From positions 1,024,569,066 to 1,024,633,065 of the forward strand of contig NC_090446.1 in assembly GCF_031143425.1 (NCBI RefSeq): a stretch of 64,000 bases of DNA. The letters run 5' to 3'. The notes below the pieces were generated by a model. That model had not been told where the DNA came from. It did no database searches and saw only the letters and a program-made list of their open reading frames with translations. The translations under genes and the position numbers were made by a program. The stretch comes from Pleurodeles waltl. Its lineage: Eukaryota > Chordata > Amphibia > Caudata > Salamandridae. This document shows, piece after piece, positions 33,735 through 45,429 of the stretch. Numbering within the stretch: the first letter of the stretch is position 1; each line of letters begins with the position of its first letter.

Positions 33735-36096
33735 AAAACAGGACAACAGGGCGCAACATGGGGCTGGACTGGACAGACCACTACCTGTTGTCCTTTAAGT
33801 CATTAAGCTCAGATATGGTCCCCAAAACGCACTCAACATCAACTGTCAGGAGACCATGGCACAAGGTGCAGGTGACAAATCTGACCCAGGCGCTTAAGTC
33901 TGGATGGGAACAGGCGAAAGCACTCGGTCAAACAAATTTAGAGACCTTTGAAATAGGAATGAGAATGGCCATTGACTGTTTAGCTCCGCTCGTTCCATCT
34001 GATCGTAAACAATGACGTCCCTCATCTGAGCCATGGTATTCTGAGGATCTTAAAAACCTACAAAGAATTTATCGCAGGCAGGAGCGTAAATGGCTGCTAA
34101 ATAAAACCAAGATGGGGAGAGATATACTCAGGAGTACTCTCGAGAATTATAAATTGGCCATCAGGATAGCCAAAACTAAATATTTCTCCTGTATTATTAG
34201 AGAGGCTAATAATGTACCTAAGGAACTGTTTAAAACTGTTTGCGCTCTCACTTTACCATCTGGGCCCCCCAGTTTGGAGAACCCTTCAACTTTCTGTCAA
34301 AAGGTTGCAGATTAAAAAAAAATAAAAAATCGTCCAACTGCAGGTCAACTTTATAAAACCCATCTCCGAATTAGAGGGGGACAGGTGGAAGGGTTCTTCG
34401 CAACCTGACATTGGAAACCAGTTAAAAAGTTTCCAGCCTCCAACTTCTTAAAAAAATCTCTGATTTATTAGCGGTGGTTAAATCTGGCTCTCCTAATGAA
34501 TCTTGCCCTCCGCGCATTCTTAAGTTAGTCCCAAATCTTATTTCCACTGCCTTGGAACCTGTTTTTGTGGATATTTTACAGGAAGGTTGTTTTCCTGAGA
34601 CCTGGAAAGAACTGATTGTCATTCCACTAATTAGGAAACCAGGCAAGGGCGCGTCAGACTTGTCCAATTTACGACTATCTCCCTTTTACCTACCTTAGCC
34701 AAGATTTTGGAAAGACATCTTAATACAGAATTTGCGGTTTTCTACAAGCCAGTGGAAGGCTGGATTCTTCTCAATATGGATTCCGTCATGCCCATGGTGC
34801 AGAATCAGCGCTAATATCTTCGGCAGATATGATCCGTAGAAGAGTAGATAAAGGGGAAGGCACCATTCTGGTCCTGTTGGACCTGTCTGCAGCCTTTGAC
34901 ACTATATCACTGCACCTTCTCATTCAACGTCTCTATTAGGCAGGATTAAGAGACAAGGCACTCAGTATTCTCAGGTCCTTTTTGAGCAATAGATCCATTA
35001 CGGTGTCTTGCGGTGACCATACAGCTACACCTTTCCAACAGTCCTGCGGAGTCCCTCAGGGTTCTTCTCTCAGCCCAACCCTTTTCAATTTATATGTTGC
35101 ACCTTTGGCCAGCTTGGTACACTCTTTTGGATTCCATATTGTGTCTTATGCTGATGATACCCAGCTGATTATCCCAGTCTCCGGCAACTGGGAGGAAACG
35201 AGGGAAAGATTCCAACTTTGTATGACTGCTATTAACAGCTGGATGTCCCGTAATTGGCTTAAACTAAACGGTGACAAGACGGAAATTATTTGTTTCGATC
35301 TTGACAATAATCTTTGGAACACCAGATGGTGTCCTGAGTCCTGCAGGTGATGCCCAGTCCCGCGCACCTCAGACAGAAATCTGGGTATGATATTTGACAG
35401 CTCCCTTTCCAGGTCAACAAGACGATTAAAGTTTGTTACTGGGCCTTAAAAACTCTCAGAAATTGTTTTGGCTTTTTGGATGATGATTTGAAAGTGCCTG
35501 TCGTTCTGGTGCTCGTTATATCCAGACTAAACTACTGCAACGCCTTACTGTTAAATATCAGTAAATCCGCCCTCCATAAACTCCATCTTATCCAAAATGC
35601 GGCGGCCCGCTTGATCCTGAATTTACCCCAATCCTCTTCAGCTAGTGGCAGCCTTAGACAGCTTCACTGGTTGCCCATTGACAAAAGGATTAAGTTCAAA
35701 TCCCTTTGCTTAACCTATAAGGCACTTCATGCTGAAGGATGCAAATACTTGAGCTCTGCTTTACAGCACTATCAACCGTCCAGGACCCTTAGATCCTCAT
35801 TCAGACATTTGATTGTGGTACCATGCTGCCATAAGGCTAGGTGGGGGGATAGAGTCTTCATGGTGGAGGCAGCAAGACTATGGAACTCCCTGCCCTCTCT
35901 GATTAGACAGACGGAGACATACATGATTTCCAGAAAAACACTAAAAACGTGGCTATTTTACCAGTACTTAGGGATTTCTTGATTTCATTTCCAGGGTTGG
36001 TCCCGGTCTCTATTTATCTTACGGAGACTAGCGCTTCAATGCTTTTTTGACGGAATGCGCTTTACAAAAATCTTACAATACAATACAATACAATAC
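33735..36096 (+). mobile_element. CR1/L2-type LINE, 5'-truncated
   Basis: This 2.36-kb insertion in the 3' LTR is flanked by AATTG (33730-33734 and 36097-36101) and ends in an (ACAAT)n tail at 36074-36096. It starts inside the endonuclease end of ORF2. The ORF2 frames are broken: 33758-34015, 34112-34315, 34474-34698, 34982-35350 and 35476-35982. Reverse transcriptase motifs are GVPQGSSLSPTLFNLY and SYADDTQL (about 35150). The C terminus has SRLNYCNALL, LIQNAAARLI, LHWLPIDKRIKFK and a final KTLKTWLF. At least five frameshifts or stops are present. Confidence 0.85.
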
Positions 36097-39000
36097 AATT
36101 GGCACATTGGAACACCCTTATAATTCCCCAGTATATGGTACCTAGATACCCAGGGTATTGGTGTTCCAGGAGATCCCTATGGGCTGCAGCATTTCTTTTG
36201 CCACCCATAGGGAGCTCAGACAAACCTTTACACAGGACTGCCATTGCAGCCTGAGTGAAATAACACACATGTTATTTCACAGCCATTTTCACTGCGCTTA
36301 AGTAACTTATAAGTCACCTATATGTCTAACCTTCACTTACTAAAGGTTAGGTGCAAGGTTACTGAGTGTGAGGGCACCCTTACACTAGCAAAGGTACCCC
36401 CACATAGTTCAGTGCCATTTCCCCGGACTTTGTGAGTGTGGGGACACCATTACACGCGTGCACTACATATAGGTCAATTCCTATATGTAGCTTCACAATG
36501 GTAACTTCGAACATGGAAATGTAACATGTCTTAGATCATGGAATTTGCCCCCCATGCCAAATCTGGTATTGGGGAGCCAATTCCATGCATCCCCGGGGCT
36601 CCACTATGGACCTTGGGTACTGCCAAACCAGCTCTCTGGGGCATTCTCTTCAGCTACACTGCTGCCACCCCACAGACAGGGTTCTGCCCTCCTGGGGTCT
36701 GGGCAGCCCAGTCCCAGGAAGGCAGAACAAAGGGTGTTACATCCTCTGCCTTTGGAAATAGGTGTTAAAGGCTGGAAACGGGTAGCCTCTTCCAGCCTCA
36801 GGAAATGCTTTGAAGGGCACAGATGGTGCCCTCCTTGCATAAGCCAGTCTACGCCGGTTTAAGGAACCCCCAGTCCCTGCTCTGGCGCGAAACTAGACAA
36901 AGGAAAGGGGAGTGATCACTCCCCTGTCCATCACCACCCCAGGGGTGGTGCTCAGAGCTCCTCCAGTGTGTCCCAGACCTATACCATCTTGTTTCCAGAG
37001 GTGGGAGGGCACTCTGGAGGCCTCTGAGTTGCCAGTGCCCGCAGGTGACGTCAGAGACCCCTCCTGATAGGTGCTTACCTGACTAGGTGGCTAATCCTCC
37101 TCTAAGGGCTATTTAGGGTCTCTCCAGTGGGCTTTTCCTCAGATAACGACTTGCAAGAATTCACCAGAGTTCCTCTGCACCTCTCTCTTCGACTTCTGCC
37201 AAGGAACGACCGCTGACTGCTCCAGGATGCCGGCAAAACTGCAAAAAAGTAGCAAGAAGACTACCAGTGACATTGTAGCACCTAATCCTGCTGGCTTTCT
37301 CACCTGTTTCCTGGTGCTGCATGCTCTGGAGGCTGCCTGCCTTCACCCTGCACTGGAAGCCATGAAGAAATCTCCTTTGGGTTGACGGAAACTTCCTCCT
37401 GCTTCAGGAGGCACCAAACTTCAGCGTCACCGGTACTCAGGGACCCTTCTCATCCTGACGAGCGTGGCCCCTGGAACACAGGTGGTGGACCCAAGTAACC
37501 CAGGCTGTCCAGTGGTCCAACTGTTTAAATTTGGAGGAGGTAAGTCCTTGCCTCCCCTCTCCAGAGAGTAATCCTGTGCACTGCGTGAACTGCAGCTACA
37601 AAGGCTTCTGTGCACATTTTCAAGACATCCTGCATGCACAGCACTCTGTCCTGCGATGCTCAGCTCCCTAAATTAATCTCGGGTGTTGTGGGACCTCCTT
37701 TTGCAGTGTTGAGACAACCGCCATGTTCAGTTTTCTTGAACCCATGTTCAAGGACTTTTGCGGGTGCTTCCTGCTTGTGTGTGGGCTCTCTGTGTTGCTC
37801 AGGGCCCCCTCTGTCTCCTCTCCCAAGTGGCGACATCCTGGTCGTTCCTGGGGCCGGGCAGCACCCTTTTTCTCCAACCGCGACTCTTGCAGCTAGCATG
37901 GCTTGTTTGCGGTATTTTGCCAAGGAAATAACTCTGCATCCTCCAGCATGCCGTGGGACATCTTCTGCACAAAGGAGAAGTTCCTCCCACCTTTCGTTGT
38001 TGGAGAATCTTCAGCTTCTTCCATCCGGAGGCAACCTTCATCTGTGGTTTAGTGGGCTCCTGCCCACCCTGGACACTTTAGCGACTCTTGGACTTGGTCC
38101 CCTTCCTTTGCAGGACTTGGTTCCTTTCCTTCCTCGGGTCCAGGAATCCATTTTCAGTGCTTTGCAGTCTGTTGTGGTCTTTGCAAAATCCTTTATCACG
38201 ACTTTAGTGTGTTTCTGAGGAAATAGTAGTACTTTACTCCTACTTTCCAGGGTCTTGGGGTGGGGTATCTTGGACACCCTTAGGTGGTCATTACAACCCT
38301 GGCGGACGGTGTTAAAGATGCGGTAATACCGCAAACAGTCAGACGGACAAAAAAAGGGAATTATGACCCTGGCGGAAACCGGCAACAAAGACAGCCACTT
38401 TAACACACTTCCCGCTACGGCGGTACAGACAAGCAGCGCGGCGGTCACCGCCAAAGACAATGTACTGCCCACAGTATCACAACAGGCCAATCCGCCACCT
38501 TTTCCGGGGCGGATTCACCGTGGATAAAAACACGGGGGAAACAGCTTTTGCTATGGGAAAACGCTCACCTTCTACACATCCCACGAGGAACGACGACTCC
38601 ATGGACCCGGAACTGCAAATACTACCTGCCCTTGTCTTTCTGCTCCTTCACGACCAACAGCGACGTAGGCGCAGAAGATACCGGTGAGTACTGCACCTAC
38701 GACACAGGGGAAGGTGGAGGCAAAAGTTAGGGGGACACCCACCAAACACCACCACCCCCACACTCGCATATTACAACATACACACCAATGCAGTCACAAA
38801 AAGAACAGTAACAACCCACAATCCCCCCGGAAGAATGCAAAGACAATGCGAATTTCGGGCAAACTTTGTAATGTGCCACTATACATGTCACACAGAAATA
38901 TGCAAATATATGTATTCCTAAATCACTCATATTTACATATACAATCCGAGAAGTATTGCAGATATGTACATAACAATGTCCGTGCACAAACAGTCCAAAA

Positions 39001-39177
39001 ATGCATGGGCGAGGCCCACAATAGATACCTGACCAAAATCGGAGAGAACACTGCTGGGGCATCAGATAGAAACATTACAGCACCTCAGGGGAAGGGAAGG
39101 GGGGGGGCACCTCAGCCAGATCAATGCAAAGCCAGATCCACGATGGGGCTCCATGCCCATTGATGTATCCTGGGGAG

Positions 39178-39330
39178 TGCAAAGCCACAGTCTCTCAAGT
39201 CTCTACAGTGGGTGGGTTGCCCACTGTGCCATCCTGGGAGTGCAAAGCCACAGTCTCTCAAGTCTCTACAGTGGGTGGGTTGCCCACAGTTCAATCCTGG
39301 GGAGTGCAAAGCCACAGTTTATCAAGTTGA
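39178..39330. repeat. About 61-bp tandem repeat, 2.5 copies
   Basis: Units contain GCAAAGCCACAGTCTCTCAA and GTGGGTGGGTTGCCCAC. They relate to the 55-bp array at the matching end of H3 (59060-59520) and to single copies in H1 (22050-22180), so this motif is ancestral in the Harbinger family. Confidence 0.75.
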
Positions 39331-39483
39331 TGCAGGTCCATACTGGTACTGGGGGGTGACTGGTGCCCAGACTGGATGAGTCTCCCCGTGAAAGTTAGTG
39401 TCCTGTCACTGTCCCAGCTGCACATGGGATAAGGATGCCTGATGTGTTGGGCCATTCATTCCTACCTGGTGCATTGCCCTGTT

Positions 39484-40128
39484 CAGCGGTGCTTTGACAT
39501 GGCAGTTCTGGACTGTTCAGCTGTGCTTTGCCATGGCGGTCTTTGCCCTGTTCAGCGGTGCTTTGACATGGCGGTTCTGGACTGTTCAGCGGTGCTTTGC
39601 CATGGCGGTCTTTGCCCTGTTCAGCGGTGCTTTGACATGGCGGTTCTGGACCGTTCAGCGGTGCTTTGCCATGGCGGTCTTTGCCCTGTTCAGCGGTGCT
39701 TTGACATGGCGGTTCTGGACCGTTCAGCGGTGCTTTGCCATGGCGGTCTTTGCCCTGTTCAGCGGTGCTTTGACATGGCGGTTCTGGACCGTTCAGCGGT
39801 GCTTTGCCATGGCGGTCTTTGCCCTGTTCAGCGGTGCTTTGACATGGCGGTTCTGGACCGTTCAGCGGTGCTTTGCCATGGCGGTCTTTGCCCTGTTCAG
39901 CGGTGCTTTGCCATGGCGGTTCTGGACCGTTCAGCGGTGCTTTGCCATGGCGGTCTTTGCCCTGTTCAGCGGTGCTTTGCCATGGCGGTCTTTGCCCTGT
40001 TCAGCGGTGCTTTGCCATGGTGGTTCTGGACTGTTCAGCGGTGCTTTGCCATGGCGGTCTTTGCCCTGTTCAGCGGTGCTTTGCCATGGCGGTCTTTGCC
40101 CTGTTCAGCGGTGCTTTGACATGGCGGT
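39484..40128. repeat. 69-bp higher-order minisatellite (34/35-bp monomers)
   Basis: Two alternating monomers, both beginning GTTCAGCGGTGCTTTG, differ in the second half (ACATGGCGGTTCTGGACC against CCATGGCGGTCTTTGCCCT). About nine dimers occur, with the pattern irregular after 39900. All long open frames across it are a consequence of the repeat. Confidence 0.88.
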
Positions 40129-40330
40129 TCTGATACGGACATTGGTGTGTGGCATGACGATTTTCACACTGGACATTGGTGTGTGGCATGACGATCTCCA
40201 TACTGGACATTGGTGTGTGGCATGACGATTTCCACACTGGACATTGGTGTGTGGCATGACGATCTCCACACTGGACATTGGTGTGTGGCATGACGATCTC
40301 CATACTGGACATTGGTGTGTGGCATGACGT
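40129..40330. repeat. 34-bp minisatellite, about 6 copies
   Basis: The unit contains GACATTGGTGTGTGGCATGA followed by CGATCTCCATACTG. It follows directly on the 69-bp array and has the same basic 34-bp length but a different sequence. Confidence 0.85.
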
Positions 40331-40394
40331 TCCATCATTGCCCAGCGGGGCTGTGGTATCCTGGCCCCGCCTGGGCTGTGACTGCGGCAGTGGT

Positions 40395-40960
40395 CTATGG
40401 ACCAGTGACGATACTTGGGCCCTCCTGGGCTGTGTCTTGTGCGGTGGTCTCAGGACCAGTGACGATACTTGGGCCCTCCTGGGCTGTGACTCTGGCGGTG
40501 GTCTCAGGACCAGTGACGATACTTGGGCCCTACTGGGCTGTGTCTTGTGCGGTGGTCTCAGGACCAGTGACGATACTTGGGCCCTCCTGGGCTGTGTCTT
40601 GTGCGGTGGTCTCAGGACCAGTGACGATACTTGGGCCCTCCGGGGCTGTGTCTTGTGCGGTGGTCTCAGGACCAGTGACGATACTTGGGCCTTCCTGGGC
40701 TTTGACTCTGGCGGTGGTCTCAGGACCAGTGACGATACTTGGGCCCTCCTGGGCACTCACTCTGGCGGTGGTCTCTGGACCAGTGACGATACTTTTGCCC
40801 TCCTGGGCACTGACTCTGGCGGGGGGCTCTGGACCAGTTACGATACTTGGGCCCTCCTGGACACTGACTCTGGCGGTGGGCTCTGGACCAGTTACGATAC
40901 TTGGGCCCTCCTGGGCACTGACTCTGGCGGTGGGCTCTGGACCAGTGATGACGGTGCTGG
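40395..40960 (-). repeat. 54-bp coding minisatellite, about 10 copies
   Basis: The 54-bp unit (GGACCAGTGACGATACTTGG ... GGTGGTCTCA) encodes an 18-residue EGPSIVTGPETTARVSAQ-type repeat in the gene B frame. Copies differ mainly by ARVSAQ/QDTAQ alternation. Confidence 0.85.
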
Positions 40961-43417
40961 CGGTTGTGTCTGGACCGCCGGAAATGATGGCGCACTTCTC
41001 TGCCGTGACACTCACAACAGGCTGGGCAGACTTCCTCTGGACCTTCCCCACCTTTTTTGGAGTTACAGATGACTCACCAATCGGCTTCGATCCCATTTCA
41101 CTTGTTGTCCCACCAGGAGTCTTGACACGGTCCCGTCATCCACTCTCCAATTTCGGAGCCTTTACAGGGGGTGGGCTGCCAGTGCCTTGGCTCCGGGTCC
41201 TACTGCCTGCCCTGGTGGGCGGTGCACTCCAAAAACCTGGAACACGCACCACTGGTACTGGTGGCTTTTTGGCTGAGGCGCTACAACGGGACTGATGAAT
41301 TGGAGGGGGGGGTTGGGGGTAAAAAGGTCAATTTGACAGAGGGACAGTTTCTGACGAACACTGGGATGGGTAGCTGGAGGGGGTCTGGGAGTGGAGGAAG
41401 AGGAGGTGGTTGTAGAAGGTGTCACTTTAGCTGTTTTGGGTGCAGGTGCAGGTACTGGAGGCTGTCGTGAGGTGGATGGATGTTGGGTGAGTGATTGCCG
41501 GCGTTTGGGTACTTTGGGAGGGGGCGTCACAGACACACTGGGAGAGGACACAGGGGACGTGTAAATGGCAGTGGAGGTGGTGAGTGCTGGTGAGCGGCGT
41601 GTGGTGCTGGGTGTCCTGGTGTGAGTCCTAGTGCCTGTAGATGTGGTGCATGCAGGTGTGTGTGTAGACGACACTGGGAGGGAGGATAGAGAAGAGGAGG
41701 AGGGGGACACAGTGGAGACAGTGTATGTTGCTGTGTCTGTATGGGTGTGATGATTGTGTGAGTGCCTGTGGGATGTGTGGTGCCTATGTTTGCCTGAGCT
41801 ACTTTTGTGTGTTGACTTGTGTGCATGCTGGTCTGTAGGTGTGCTTTGGATGGGCTGGGGTACAGGGGATTGGGTCTGGGTGGAGGAAGTTGGAGGGGGG
41901 AGGCTGGACACAGGGACAATTGCTGCCATCAGTGCTGAGGCCAGAGATTGCAGGGTTCGCTGAAGGACAGCCTGACCAGAATGAATGCCCTCCAGGAATG
42001 CATTACCGTGTTGCAACGCCCTTTCTACACCCTGGATGGCATTCACAATGGTAGACTGCCCAACAGTGAGTGACCTGAGGAGGTCAATGGCCTCCTCACT
42101 GAGGGCAGCAGGGGTGACTGGGACAGGGCCTGAGGTGCCTGGGGCGAAGGTGATGCCCACCCTCCTGGGTTAGCGGGCACAGGGCGAACGCTGAGGGGCT
42201 GCTGGGAGGGCGGTGCTGGTAGGGGGGGTGGCGGCTGTACCTGTAGAAGTGGGGCGCACAGATGGTGCCGCCACCACAGGGGATCTCACATCGGCGGACG
42301 AGTCTGTGTCGCTGGTTGGTGATCCGGTGGCCGACGTGAAGCTCCCCTCGCCCTCCGTCCCACTGGTGTATTCAGAGTCTGTGGTGTGGCCCTCCATGGA
42401 CATGTGGGATGCAGCTCCCTCGTGCTCCGGTGCCACTGTACCTCCGCCTGTTGATGCTGATGTACAAAAGGACAGGGAGAGCAGGAAAAGGGGGGGAGAC
42501 AGAACAATGAGAGTTTTAGTGCATGGCATACCGCTACCGTTGGCGGTCAAGACAGACGCAGCAGCCCCATGCACAACGCCGCGCTCCTGCCCTCTGCACA
42601 TGCATTCTGGGATATGGCCTACATGGCAATGGTGGAAATCTGCGCACATGGATGCCACAGGGGCAACTATACCTCAACTTGCTAATTTACTGACGTGGGG
42701 TAGAGTGCCACATGGCCTACATTACGGAGGGGCCTTGCCTACCTAACTCGCCCTGGCCTAGGGACACCCACAGCCCACCTCCCCCACCCAGACACCTCCA
42801 CTGCATGCAAAGTCCGCAGAATGAGGTTATACTCACCCCCTTGTGTCTGCTGTGATGTCCTTAAGCGCCCATCCAACTCCGGGTAGGCCACCGCCAGGAT
42901 CCGGAACATCAGGGGGGTCATGGTACGACGGGCACCCCTCCCACGTTGGGAGGCCATCCCCAGCTGAGCCTCCGCCGTCTTCTTGCTGCAGCGGCGAATG
43001 TCCTCCCATCTCTTCCGGCAGTGGGTGCCCCGTCTCTGGTGAGCCCCCAGGGTCCGGACCTCCTTGGCGATGGCACGCCAAATGTCCCTCTTCTGGTGGG
43101 CGCTGACCTACTTGACATGCACAAGGTAAGAGGAACAGTCATTACCATCTGCACCATCAATGTGAGTGGCCCCCTCCCTACTCTGACCATGTGGCCCATT
43201 TATTCCCATGCTTTACTGTAGTATGACTTCTGCCCCCTTCCCTCTTTCACCCAGCCCTGTCCACCCAGGTCTAGCCCCTACAACGTGCTCCCTGTGTACT
43301 AACCTGTTGGTCTGGAGGACCGTAGAGTAGCATGTACTGGGGGAGGACCCCATCCACAAGTTTCTCCAACTCCTGTGCAGTGAAGGCAGGGGCCCTTTCC
43401 CCAGACGCAGCAGCCAT
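40530..43417 (-). pseudogene. Gene B: Myb/SANT-like protein with repeat tail (H2)
   Basis: Exon 1 (43417-43304, 114 bp) encodes MAAASGERAPAFTAQELEKL onward and ends at GTTAGT. Exon 2 (43107-42837, 271 bp) begins after CAAGTAG and encodes VSAHQKRDIWRAIAKEVRTL...HCRKRWEDI, completing the DNA-binding domain, then RTMTPLMFRILAVAYPELDG. Both are fully open. Exon 3 starts after GTACATCAG near 42459 and is acidic and Ser/Thr-rich. It has an in-frame TAA at 42170-42172 where H3 and H1 have TCA, then an EEAIDLLRSLTVGQSTIVNAIQ helix, a long Ser/Thr/Pro/His-rich stretch and the 18-residue repeats. One stop is the main lesion. Function is inferred to be transposon DNA binding. Confidence 0.75.
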
Positions 43418-43891
43418 CGTTGCTTCCAGACCGAGGTCACAGCAGCACTAGCAGTGTAGGTCCTCTCCTGTCGAAGGTCAGGTATCTAGTGATTGAACAG
43501 ATAGAAAATGGTGGTGACTTCCGCGGCGGTGACGTCCGCGGCGGGGCGCATCATCACCGCCGGGGCACCTGTCCATTGGCTCCTGGGACCCATAGGGTCC
43601 AATGTTAACCAAAGCAGCATTGCGCCGCGCTCTACGACCGCCTACAGCGACGGTGTGCAACGCCGGCGCTGTTACCCCACAATCCCATTGTCCCAGTTTA
43701 GAGGTCAGGCAGCCGCCATTTCAGGGGCCCACATGGATTCATTTTCAACTGCGTCACACATACTGAGGCCTACACTCAACACACATACAGGAAGGGTTTT
43801 GTGTCTGCTGTAGTCTTGTGTGTAACTGTGGGTACATACCTGGAGGAATAGTGACTGTTTCTTCGCTGTTGTCCTTCGCAGGCACCGTCAG
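43418..43891. promoter_or_regulatory. Divergent gene B / transposase intergenic region (H2)
   Basis: A spacer of about 470 bp lies between the gene B start (minus) and the acceptor of the transposase coding exon (plus). It is GC-rich with CCGCGGCGG blocks at 43520-43560 and must hold the divergent promoters and a 5' intron of the transposase. No clear TATA box is visible. Confidence 0.4.
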
Positions 43892-44931
43892 CTGGGACAT
43901 ATGAGAAGATGGCGGAATCCTCCGGTGTACCGACCGCTGGTGGACCTGTTGACAATGGAAGAGAGACATTTAATCATGACCTAACAGTTTGACCGTGCTG
44001 CAATCCAGGAACTATGTACCCAGTTGGAGCCAGACCTGATGTCACCAATCCGCCATCCGACTGGAATCCCCCCTGACGTGCAGGTGCTGTCAGTGCTCCA
44101 TTTCCTTGCAAGTGGGTCATTTCAAACAACAGTGGCCATGGCATCAGGGATGTCCCAGCCTATGTTTTCCAACGTGTTGTCCAGAGTGTTGTCTGCCCTG
44201 CTGAAACACGTAAGGAGATACATCATTTTCCCTGAGGTGGAGGATTTGCCTACAGTGAAAGGTGACTTCTATGCCCTTGGACATATCCCCAATGTCATAG
44301 GTGCCATTAATGGGACCCATGTAGCTCTGGTCCCCCCCGCAGGAGTGAACAGGTGTACAGGAACAGGAAGAGTTATCATTCAATGTATGTCCAGATGGTC
44401 TGTTTGGCAGACCAGTACATCTCGCAGGTAAATGCTATGTTCCCTGGCTCTGTGCATGGCGCCTACATCCTGCGGAATAGCAACATCCCTGATATGATGG
44501 GTCAACTCCAGAGGCACCGTGTATGGCTATTGGGGGACTCTGGTTACCCCAACCTTTCCTGGCTATTGACCCCAGTGAGGAATCCCAGGACCAGGGCAGA
44601 GGAAAACTACAATGAGGCCCATGGGCGGACTAGGAGGGTTATCGAGCGCACCTTCGGCCTCCTGAAGGCCAGGATGCGGAGCCTCCATATGACAGGTGGA
44701 TCCCTATTCTACTCACTGAAGAAGGTGTGCGACATCATCATCGCCTGCTCCATGCTCCATAACTTGGCATTGCGACACCAGGTGCCTTTTCTGCAGGAAG
44801 ATGATCCAGATGACGGTGTTGTGGCAGCTGTGGAGCCTGTGGAGCCTGTGGACAGTGATGAGGATGAAGCTGAGGAAGACAAAACGACAACAGGGAGTCA
44901 GTCATACAGCAATATTTCCAGTGACACACAG
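43892..44931 (+). pseudogene. HARBI1-type transposase (H2)
   Basis: DDE superfamily endonuclease (DDE_Tnp_4). The coding exon follows CTTCGCAG at 43891. RWRNPPVYRPLVDLL and the N-terminal helices (IPPDVQVLSVLHFLASGSFQ, SQPMFSNVLSRVLSAL) precede the catalytic region. Lesions: a TAA at 43982-43984, a one-base frame change near 44355, and the first catalytic Asp replaced by Asn (GAINGTHV, codon 44309-44311). The second Asp (LLGDSGYP, 44536-44538) and the Glu (VIERTFGLLKARMRSL, 44644-44646) are intact. It ends at SSDTQ with a GTGAGA donor. There is no intron before the GDSGYP motif, unlike in H3. Confidence 0.85.
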
Positions 44932-45429
44932 GTGAGAACATTTTCATTTTTACTATTACATTAACTTTCACACATCTACCTCTATCCTGTACTGACATTT
45001 CACTCACTATTTGTTAACTGAGTTGTCCCCTTCCATTTCAGTTTCACAAATGAGGTAACCTACGTGTCAACTGTTTGCATCCTTGAAGGGCTTGTGATGT
45101 GTGACATAGGTATGTTAGCCTTCCAATGGGTAACCCATTATGAAACTGTAATTGATAATACAGATTTACAAATCATAGACTGATTCCATTTGTTTTTAGT
45201 GTTTCAAGGGTGTTTATTTAAGTGCTCAAAAAATTAAGGGGGGTTGTAAAATGGTGATGGGTGATGGTGGAGGAATGTCCATGGCAGTCTCCAGTCTCAC
45301 AGGTACATTGCACATCTGGGCATTGGAAGTGGAGCTAGGTCAGTTCCGATTTGGGCAGGGTAACAAAGTGGGACAGTGGAGGGACAAACAGGGTGGTCTT
45401 ATTTCCTGGCGGGGGTCTTGCCATCTTGC

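Noticed and set aside
39442..40225. Long overlapping open frames over the 34/69-bp array
   Set aside because: They are open in several frames at once purely because the repeat unit lacks stops. There is no start context, domain or homologous position in the other Harbingers.
40278..41295. Plus-strand frames of 264 and 327 codons
   Set aside because: They run antisense to gene B across the 54-bp coding minisatellite. The minus strand carries the conserved gene structure.
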